Assembly (NCBI GenBank): GCA_039105265.1
Contig: JAPFFF010000003.1
Location: 1,860,001 to 1,924,000, forward strand
DNA: 64,000 nucleotides
Direction of reading: 5' to 3'
Source: Tritrichomonas musculus
Lineage: Eukaryota; Parabasalia; Tritrichomonadida; Tritrichomonadidae
In this document: piece after piece, positions 57,750 through 64,000 of the stretch
Layout: every line of letters begins with the position of its first letter
How positions within the stretch are numbered: position 1 is the stretch's first letter
Notes under the pieces: generated by a model
What the model saw: the letters and a program-made list of their open reading frames with translations, nothing else
What the model was told of the DNA's origin: nothing
The model's database searches: none
Position numbers and translations under genes: made by a program

Positions 57750-57902
57750 TTACATATTTGCTTCAAATTTTTAGCTTTTATTATAATTATTTTATTTTAA
57801 TTATTAAATAATAATGGTGGCATTTAATAATTAAAGAATTAAATAATTAATAAAGAATAAAATAATTATAATAAAAGCTAAAAATTTGAAGCAAATATGT
57901 AA
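57750..57902. repeat. Foldback element: 47-bp perfect inverted repeat with 59-bp loop
   Basis: 57750-57796 (starting TTACATATTTGCTTCAAATT) is the exact reverse complement of 57856-57902. The loop is itself AT-rich and partly self-complementary, so the whole 153 bp could form one long hairpin. It is about 80 bp downstream of the phosphatase stop. Possible readings are a very short MITE or a transcription/processing hairpin. No target duplication is obvious. Confidence 0.9.
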
Positions 57903-58330
57903 AATGAATAAAAATAGTGTTAATATATCATTATTTTGAGGTTGACTAGAAAATTATAGGTTAGTGAAATTTAATAATCTTTATTAATAGCTATATTTCT
58001 TTTTTTTTTTTTTTCACTCAAAAAGATATCATATATCATTTCCACTTTGGAGTGAATAATATAATGGTAATAATGATATTATCTTAATTATTTACTGGAA
58101 GGTTTTAGAAGGCATTTACATTCCCCTCTCAAATAATTGAGTTTAATTTGAAAGGGGATTCAAATCTCAGAATTTTTGAGCGGTTTATCAAAACCTTAAT
58201 TTAACGGTCACCTTAACTAAGTAGCCAATTTTTCAAATATTTCAATTTTTGAATAGCATTTGAATTCTATATCATGGTGAAATATTTGGTCTCTTTTCAG
58301 TCGTTTAGGATATTTATAAACTTGGAAAGA
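57903..58330. other. Spacer upstream of the chromodomain gene
   Basis: AT-rich with a T-run near 58.0 kb. The frame of the next gene is open back to 58274, but those 19 codons have no chromodomain similarity. Confidence 0.55.
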
Positions 58331-58729
58331 ATGAGTTCTAATGAATATGAAGTTGAAGCCATTATTGGCAAGCGTGTTGAAAAAAAGACTACATATTATA
58401 AGGTGAGATGGCTTGGATACGATGATAGCGAAGCAACTTGGGAAAAAGCTTCTAACCTTAGCTGTGATGACTTAATTCAAGATTTCGAAAAAAATGGTGT
58501 TAAGCCCCCATTTGTTGTGCGCAACATTATAGAATACAAATATGACCATGGTGATAAAGAAATGGAATATACTTGCTTAGATCGAGAAGGAAAAATCAAA
58601 GTTATCCCTTCCCATCTTTTAAAAATCAAGAACAAGCAGATAATGATCGATTTTCTTCAAAGTCAAGTGCACTGTGAAGAACGTGAGCCAACAAAAAAAG
58701 CAGTAAGCCACAAAAAGAAATCAGAATAA
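58331..58729 (+). CDS. HP1-like chromodomain protein
   Basis: Encodes 132 residues from the ATG at 58331. Residues ~5-55 are a chromodomain: YEVEAIIGKRV, YYKVRWLGYDDSEATWE, with the aromatic-cage positions (Tyr in YEVE, Trp in VRW, Tyr/Trp further on) present. After a short linker, residues ~65-120 (FVVRNIIEYKYD, YTCLDREGKIKVIPSHLL, IMIDFLQSQVHCEE) resemble a chromoshadow domain, whose C-terminal helix is VVISFYEERL in HP1. It ends in a Lys tail. HP1 reads methylated H3K9 and dimerises through the shadow domain. It is shorter than animal HP1 (~190) because the hinge is almost absent. The stop is TAAG with AATAAAG just after. Confidence 0.85.
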   Translation: MSSNEYEVEAIIGKRVEKKTTYYKVRWLGYDDSEATWEKASNLSCDDLIQDFEKNGVKPPFVVRNIIEYKYDHGDKEMEYTCLDREGKIKVIPSHLLKIKNKQIMIDFLQSQVHCEEREPTKKAVSHKKKSE

Positions 58730-58779
58730 GAATAAAGTTTTTTAGATTGTTATTTTTTTTAACTTATGTAATTAGCCTT

Positions 58780-58812
<33 letters not shown>

Positions 58813-59417
58813 CAATCATAAAAGCTTAATAAAGTTTCTTTTTTTATTTTCATTCTTCTATTGAGTTTCTATGCTTTTATTCATAATATTACATTTGAAT
58901 ATGTTAAACAAAGCCAATATAAAATCAAGGTCAATAATATATATTAGTGTCAAGGATTAAGCAATAGTTTGCTGTAAATATATAGAATTTATGGAATTTT
59001 CGAGCTTTTTATAAAAAAAAAAAAAAAAGATGAGTAGAATTTTTCTATGGCCGTTTAAATTCGCGTAGTAAAAAAAACTTTATAAAATAATGATTTAATG
59101 CAATTATTATCGCATGCATCTTATATAAATATTAATATTTATTTTTTTAACATTATGAAATGAATGATGTCACTTTTTTAATTGATAGATGTAACTTTTC
59201 TAAATCTCTATATAAAAAACTCATCTAGATTAAACTTTTTGAAATGAATAATTAATTCTTTGAAATTTCTTTCCATTTGGTTATATGCAAATTGCATTTA
59301 TTCGATCTTTTTGCTTTGTTTAACTTTTGAAAATATTTTATGTGTTCAGATGAACTGAAACTTTTTCCGAACCTTTTTTTAAATTAAATTAACTACATTC
59401 AACTTAATAACCAGAGC
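58730..59417. other. Intergenic region with poly-T and poly-A tracts
   Basis: Contains a 28-T run at 58785-58812 and a shorter A-run near 59.02 kb, plus an AACTTTTTGA motif near 59.23 kb. No gene. Confidence 0.6.
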
Positions 59418-60842
59418 ATGAGCTTTTACCAAGAACGAAAAACAAAAATTATTTGTACGCTTGGACCTTCAAGTGAGACAGAGGATGTTATTAAACAAAT
59501 GATTTTAGCCGGAATGAATATTGCCCGTTTCAACATGTCTCATGGTTCTTATGCTGACCATGAAAGGAGAATGAAGCTTGTTAGGAAGTGTGCAGCCGAT
59601 CTCAAACGACCCGTTGGAATTTTGCTTGATACAAAAGGACCTGAAGTTCGTGTTCGATCATTTAAAAATGGAAAAGCTGAGATAAAGGCAGGCCAAAAGT
59701 TTACATTCACAACTCAAGATTGCGTTGGAGATAGTAACAGAGTTTCTATTACATTTCCAGATTTGCCTCGCGATATGAAAAAAGGTCATATTATCATGGT
59801 AAATGATGGTCGTTTGCAATTCGAAGTTGAATCAGTCAGAAACACTGAAATCATTTGCAATTGTATAAAAGGAGGTGTTATCTCAAACTCAAAGTCAATG
59901 AATTTTCCAAAGATCCCAATTTCATTACCATATATGTCGCAAATTGATAGAGAAGATATTTTATTTGGAATTAAACAGAAAGTTGATTTCATTGCAGCAT
60001 CATTTGTTGGAAATAAAGATAATGTTTTGCAAATTAAACAATTAATTGATGTTAATGGAGCATCTGGCTTAATCGATATTATTGCTAAGGTTGAAAATCA
60101 TGAAGGAGTTCAAAATATCGATGAAATTTTCCAAGTTTCTCAAGGTGTTATGATTGCACGTGGTGACATGGGTGTTGAAATTCCATTTGAGCAACTTCCT
60201 GGAATACAAAAATATATTGTTACAAGAGCAAGGTCCCTTGGTAAACGAGTTATTGTTGCTACCGAAATGTTAGAATCTATGATTGATCATCCACGTCCAA
60301 CTCGTGCAGAAACAAGTGATGTTTCAAATGCTGTTTATGATGGAGCCTCATGTGTTATGCTTTCTGGTGAATCAGCTGCTGGTAAGCATCCAGTTGAATG
60401 TGTTAAAACAATGTCTTTGATTTGTCAAACAACAGAGAAAAAGCTTGATTTCTTAGAGCGTTTAATGAAACTTGAATTTTCTATTTCAGATCCTGTTTCT
60501 GCAATTTCGCATGCAGCAGTTCATGCATCGCACACTCTTCATGCCAAATTAATTATTGTGTTCACAAGAAGTGGTCAATCGGCAAGAATGGTTTCTCGAT
60601 TCAGACCAGGAACACCAATCATTGCTGCTACGTTCGAGCAAAGAACATACTCAAGGCTTTCAATGTCATGGGGTGTTACGCCATTCCTTGTCAGAGAGTA
60701 TTCCGACGCTGATGAATTGTTTGAACTTTCCACATATATTGCTCATGAAGCCAAATTGAAAATTGGAGATACATACATTGTTACTGCTGCTACACCAATC
60801 ACAGAACCCACAAACATGGTCAAAGTTTGCGTCCTCCAATAG
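59418..60842 (+). CDS. Pyruvate kinase
   Basis: Encodes 474 residues, the usual length of bacterial-size and trichomonad pyruvate kinases. Key motifs: KTKIICTLGPSS at the start, ARFNMSHGS ~36-44, DTKGPEVR 71-78, a beta-barrel B domain ~75-170, IIAKVENHEGVQNIDE with the catalytic Lys, ARGDMGVEIPFEQLP, and TRAETSDVSNAVYDGA followed by VMLSGESAAGKHP. It converts phosphoenolpyruvate + ADP to pyruvate + ATP, the last glycolytic step, in the cytosol. The C-terminal regulatory domain (FTRSGQSARMVSRFRP) is present. The start is the first ATG; TCAAC upstream is a weak Inr match. Confidence 0.97.
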   Translation: MSFYQERKTKIICTLGPSSETEDVIKQMILAGMNIARFNMSHGSYADHERRMKLVRKCAADLKRPVGILLDTKGPEVRVRSFKNGKAEIKAGQKFTFTTQDCVGDSNRVSITFPDLPRDMKKGHIIMVNDGRLQFEVESVRNTEIICNCIKGGVISNSKSMNFPKIPISLPYMSQIDREDILFGIKQKVDFIAASFVGNKDNVLQIKQLIDVNGASGLIDIIAKVENHEGVQNIDEIFQVSQGVMIARGDMGVEIPFEQLPGIQKYIVTRARSLGKRVIVATEMLESMIDHPRPTRAETSDVSNAVYDGASCVMLSGESAAGKHPVECVKTMSLICQTTEKKLDFLERLMKLEFSISDPVSAISHAAVHASHTLHAKLIIVFTRSGQSARMVSRFRPGTPIIAATFEQRTYSRLSMSWGVTPFLVREYSDADELFELSTYIAHEAKLKIGDTYIVTAATPITEPTNMVKVCVLQ

Positions 60843-61269
60843 AAAAATTAAACCTGATAATTGAATTCTTTATTTTTATTTATTTATTATTATTATTATT
60901 GTTTCATTCGCATACCTACATTCTTTCTAATATAATTATTATTAAAATGAATAGAAGCATTAGTTCTCTATGAAGCAAGCTTTCAACGTAGTATCTTAAC
61001 ATGATAATAATAACAAAATCTTAAGAGTCAATTTCTTTTTTTATTATTATTTATTTATTTACTTATTTAGTATAACTGACTGTTGTTTAAAATGCCTATA
61101 ATCAAATTTTGAAACTCCAATTCTTTATGGTTGTATGTATATTGGGAACTTAATTTTTCAATTAAAAAAACAATTGAATAAATTAACTATAGGATATTAA
61201 AAATGGGTAGTATTATTCAATTGATTTTATTTAAAAAGTTACACATACAATATTCTTAAAAAAATCTAG
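60843..61269. other. Intergenic spacer with ATT/ATTT microsatellites
   Basis: Short TTA/TTTA repeats at ~60.88 and ~61.05 kb. No gene. Confidence 0.6.
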
Positions 61270-62046
61270 ATGTTCAATATACCTATACCTCAAGAGAAGA
61301 AAGGAGTTGATGCCGCTATCAATGACATGCGTGAAATTAATCATGGTCTGCATGGAGCCGCCGATGCACGTTCAAAATATTCTGAAAATTTAGTCAAGTT
61401 AGGAGAAACTCTCCATACACTTGCAGAATCGCAAAATCCTGACTATGGTGAGGGATTTGCTAAGCTTGAGGAACAGTTCAAGCACATTTCAGAAATCGAA
61501 AAAACTTTATCAGAGGAAGAAGTTCGAAATAGTGAAGATTTTCGCGACATTATTGAAAGATACTTTGTTGTATCTCGTGCAAACAAGACATATATGGATT
61601 GTAAAGCTTTATACCAAAAAGCAGGTGAAGCTTTGGAAAGTGCCAAAAACAAAAATACTTTGGAAATGAATAAAGCTACATATGAAAAAAACAAATTCAA
61701 GCTTGAAGCTGCAATTGACAAAGCCAAAGCCAACAAACAGCAAGCTCTTGACAACTTGAAGCAATCAATTCGTGATCTTATCGAAGCAAGGAAAAAGTAT
61801 GATGCATTCAAGATCAGACGACTTGTCTCAGGATGGACAAGATATGGAAATGCTTTAAAGACTGCCTGTGATGCTGAGCTTTCTGCATACAAAGAAGCAC
61901 AAAACTTAATTAACGACTTGAAAAATAATGCACCCCAACCAGCTGAATCCAATGCCAATGGAGGAAATGCTGAAGGACATGAAGCGCCTGCACAAGCTCA
62001 GAATGGAGAAGAACATGCAGACCCTCAATCTGACGGTTTTGAGTAA
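61270..62046 (+). CDS. BAR-domain-like protein
   Basis: Encodes 258 residues. Residues ~10-225 are long amphipathic helices in the order of a BAR module: DAAINDMREINHGLHGAADA, LVKLGETLHTLAESQ, a long central helix (NTLEMNKATYEKNKFKLEAA), and a last helix RYGNALKTACDAELSAYKEAQ. BAR dimers bend or sense membranes in endocytosis. The tail (~225-258) is Ala/Glu/Asn/Pro-rich and acidic, with no SH3. Assignment rests on the helix pattern and the late KYDAFKIRRLVSGW segment; a generic coiled coil is the alternative. Stop in TAAA. Confidence 0.65.
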   Translation: MFNIPIPQEKKGVDAAINDMREINHGLHGAADARSKYSENLVKLGETLHTLAESQNPDYGEGFAKLEEQFKHISEIEKTLSEEEVRNSEDFRDIIERYFVVSRANKTYMDCKALYQKAGEALESAKNKNTLEMNKATYEKNKFKLEAAIDKAKANKQQALDNLKQSIRDLIEARKKYDAFKIRRLVSGWTRYGNALKTACDAELSAYKEAQNLINDLKNNAPQPAESNANGGNAEGHEAPAQAQNGEEHADPQSDGFE

Positions 62047-62300
62047 ATTTAGTTTTATGCCTTTAATTGTCTTGTATATTTTTTTTTCCCTGTTTTTTAC
62101 ATTATTAATGTAACTTTGTCAACCTAATTTCTTCAGAAAGCGTAATATTTCAAAAAATAAAACGTTATATTCAATTGAAAAACTAGTTAAGTTATAACTT
62201 TTTTATTAACCTAATATAATAGAAAAAGAATTTCAAGAGTAAAATTGAACAGCTTCATGAAAAGATCAAACATGGAATTCATTAATAATAAATAATGAAT

Positions 62301-62825
62301 TTAGAAGAGTTTCTTGGCTACTTGATGTGTTGGCGTCCTTGGGGTTGGTCTATTTGTTCGAACTGGTGAGCCTATTTTTGATTGTGACTTAGGACTTCCA
62401 ATGGCCTTTGTTCTTGTAGGCGTTCGGATATTATTGTTACTATTGTTTTTGGTTGGTGTTCTTGGAACTGGCGGGAGCCCAGCTGCTTGATGTTTTAACA
62501 AATCAGAAAGAGACATAACCTGTGTTAATGGTAGGTTCTTTTTTCCTTTCTTTGGGCTACCTATTTTTTGTGATTTTGACATTGTTTGTACATTTGGGGC
62601 AAAATATGCCGCTGCAGCTTGAATGTCGCCATTAAAATTTTGAACAAGAGCTTTTAATGGCATTTGGCGTACGCAATCAGGGATTGATCCAAGTATGAGT
62701 CCTAATGCATTAAGCATATTATCAGATGTATTTTCAGCATTGGATATAATCATCTTGCACCTTTTTTCTACTTCTTGATCAAATTCAACAATTAATGAGT
62801 TAGCTTCACGGTCACCGTCATTCAT
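62301..62825 (-). CDS. Borealin-like protein (chromosomal passenger complex)
   Basis: Encodes 174 residues. Residues ~8-75 resemble the borealin N-terminal domain: LIVEFDQEVEKRCKMI (human FDREVEIRIKQI), then NMLNALGLILGSIPDCVRQM (human LYNIEILRLPKALREM). The C-terminal ~90 residues are basic, with repeated phospho-site-like TPT/GSP motifs (PRTPTKNN, RTPTRTK, GSPKSQ), as in borealin's Cdk/Aurora-rich tail. Borealin joins survivin and INCENP in a helix bundle that places Aurora B on centromeres. Similarity is short and judged by eye. Stop in TAAA. Divergent from the next gene, 137 bp apart. Confidence 0.5.
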   Translation of the reverse strand: MNDGDREANSLIVEFDQEVEKRCKMIISNAENTSDNMLNALGLILGSIPDCVRQMPLKALVQNFNGDIQAAAAYFAPNVQTMSKSQKIGSPKKGKKNLPLTQVMSLSDLLKHQAAGLPPVPRTPTKNNSNNNIRTPTRTKAIGSPKSQSKIGSPVRTNRPTPRTPTHQVAKKLF

Positions 62826-62962
62826 TTGTTCAAAAAATTATGCTCTTAACGTACAAAGTAAATTTTTTTCTCTAGAAAATTTTCAAAAAAAAAAAAAAAA
62901 AGCATTCAAAAAGTTATCTTTTTACTACATGATATGTGATGTTAAAAAAATATCAAAATTAA

Positions 62963-64000
62963 ATGAAAAGCAATATTTATCAAAAAATTGTTTCTACTGT
63001 TCGATATCGAATTTTATCTCTTGAGGAAGAAGTTGATATTCTTGACGAAGAAACATTGTTAATTTCGCATGTTCCTGGTACAACCGAAATTGATCAAAAA
63101 AAATTAATATTATTAAGAAATGTAAAATCTGTTCTTCACGATACTCTTTTATCTTATTACATTAATTTTACATCACTTTGCCCATCATCAACAACATCAA
63201 TTTCAGAAGCGACGAAATTCCACATTCAAGTCTTAAAGCTCAAAGAAATGGAAATACTTATAAGCGAGCTTTTTGGACAACAATCAGCGTTAAATACATT
63301 TGTTGGGCATGATTATAACAAATACTCTCGTGATTTCTGTGTCCCTGATGATATGAAACTTAGATTACTTTCACAAGTTTTTCCATTTGAATTTGAATTT
63401 GACTTACTTTCTGATTCTTCTTTTTTTGAATTTCTTTTAAAAATAGTCAACGAATACCAAGTTGAAAATCATGAAGAGTTAATAAAACAACTCTTTGAGC
63501 GAATTTCAATTCAGAAACCAAAAAGCTTCATTTATTTCTTTACTGCTGATAGTCCTCTTTATTTTTGTTTAGCAGAACATTTTTTATCATCTTTTGTACA
63601 TAATCAAATGTTGCATTTTGAATGGGACCCTCTTGAAAATTTCTCAATTTATCAAAAATGTCGTTTGATTGCTACGCAAGGACCTTTGTCATGTTCAATC
63701 AAGCCAAGCTTAATTGAGTTATTAAAATCTGCTCAAGGAAACAACAAAATTCTTGAAATTATTAAAAGTACGCATAGCACTAATTTGCGTTCAAATCGTT
63801 CATTCTATTGTCGACCTTTCATTTCCAGATTTAACACAAAAATTTGGAATTTTTATAATAATAAAACGTCTAATATAACAAATTCTGATTTCAGTGAAAA
63901 TTATAATGATAATTCCAAAGATTATAATAATGATGACGATGATTATATGAATTCTAGTAATTTCAATAATAATAATTTTAAAGGCAATGGTAGTAGCAAT
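62963..64000 (+). CDS. Unknown helical protein, 3' end outside the window
   Basis: The frame opens at the ATG at 62963 and stays open for 346 codons to the window end. It is mostly alpha-helical (YQKIVSTVRYRILSLEEEVD, TKFHIQVLKLKEMEILISEL, FDLLSDSSFFEFLLKIVNEY), turning to an Asn/Asp/Ser-rich stretch after ~residue 290. I do not recognise a family. Partial; total size unknown. Confidence 0.75.
   Translation, partial: MKSNIYQKIVSTVRYRILSLEEEVDILDEETLLISHVPGTTEIDQKKLILLRNVKSVLHDTLLSYYINFTSLCPSSTTSISEATKFHIQVLKLKEMEILISELFGQQSALNTFVGHDYNKYSRDFCVPDDMKLRLLSQVFPFEFEFDLLSDSSFFEFLLKIVNEYQVENHEELIKQLFERISIQKPKSFIYFFTADSPLYFCLAEHFLSSFVHNQMLHFEWDPLENFSIYQKCRLIATQGPLSCSIKPSLIELLKSAQGNNKILEIIKSTHSTNLRSNRSFYCRPFISRFNTKIWNFYNNKTSNITNSDFSENYNDNSKDYNNDDDDYMNSSNFNNNNFKGNGSSN

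Noticed and set aside
58274-58330. 19-codon extension of the chromodomain protein
   Set aside because: The chromodomain aligns from the second ATG; upstream residues look like translated spacer.
1-64000. Spliceosomal introns, CRISPR arrays, rRNA genes
   Set aside because: No trichomonad ACTAACACACAG-type 3' splice signal, no regularly spaced repeats with unique spacers, and no rRNA-like segment was noticed.

Overview
The window looks like nuclear DNA of a parabasalid protist (Trichomonas/Tritrichomonas type). The genes are single, uninterrupted open frames, and I see none of the canonical trichomonad intron signals. Intergenic DNA is very AT-rich. Many start codons lie 3-30 nt downstream of a TCA(C/T)(A/T) initiator (Inr), the known trichomonad core promoter, and at least ten stop codons are embedded in TAAA, the tetranucleotide used as a poly(A) signal in Trichomonas. 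The species cannot be fixed from the sequence alone.

Layout. 1-5.2 kb: two tandem paralogous actin-binding (double calponin-homology) proteins on the minus strand, the first cut by the window edge. 5.6-10.2 kb: an oxysterol-binding protein, a C2 protein and a PC4-type transcription coactivator, with a MITE-like element (106-bp inverted ends) between the first two. 10.6-16.7 kb: a mobile-element island. It holds two decayed copies of one non-LTR (LINE-type) retroelement, one of them split by a ~1.1-kb inverted-repeat transposon with a TA target duplication. The island abuts a tRNA-Cys gene. 16.9-34.9 kb: housekeeping genes: TTI2, a DUSP-USP deubiquitinase, inositol-pentakisphosphate 2-kinase, a SAM/C2HC zinc-finger protein, a coiled-coil protein, ATG13, a DUF84-UDP-sugar pyrophosphorylase fusion, SmD3, a protein kinase and a helical-repeat protein. 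35.4-36.5 kb: a cytidine deaminase with a bacterial Shine-Dalgarno sequence in front of it, the best sign of recent lateral transfer. 36.5-64 kb: two PPP phosphatases, a giant coiled coil, an HTH/AT-hook protein, two RING proteins, a P-loop protein, a candidate hydrogenosomal beta-barrel, a beta-helix protein with a 14-residue tandem repeat, an HP1-like chromodomain protein, pyruvate kinase, a BAR-like protein, a borealin-like protein and a partial unknown gene.

The genes do not form one pathway. They are a typical mixed trichomonad gene neighbourhood covering cytoskeleton, lipid transfer, PIKK assembly, ubiquitin, inositol phosphates, autophagy, nucleotide-sugar synthesis, splicing, glycolysis and chromatin. 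The most unusual items are the deaminase with its retained bacterial translation signal, the DUF84-pyrophosphorylase fusion, the retroelement beside a tRNA gene with a nested transposon, and the MITE whose two ends carry different but each perfect 18-bp palindromes.
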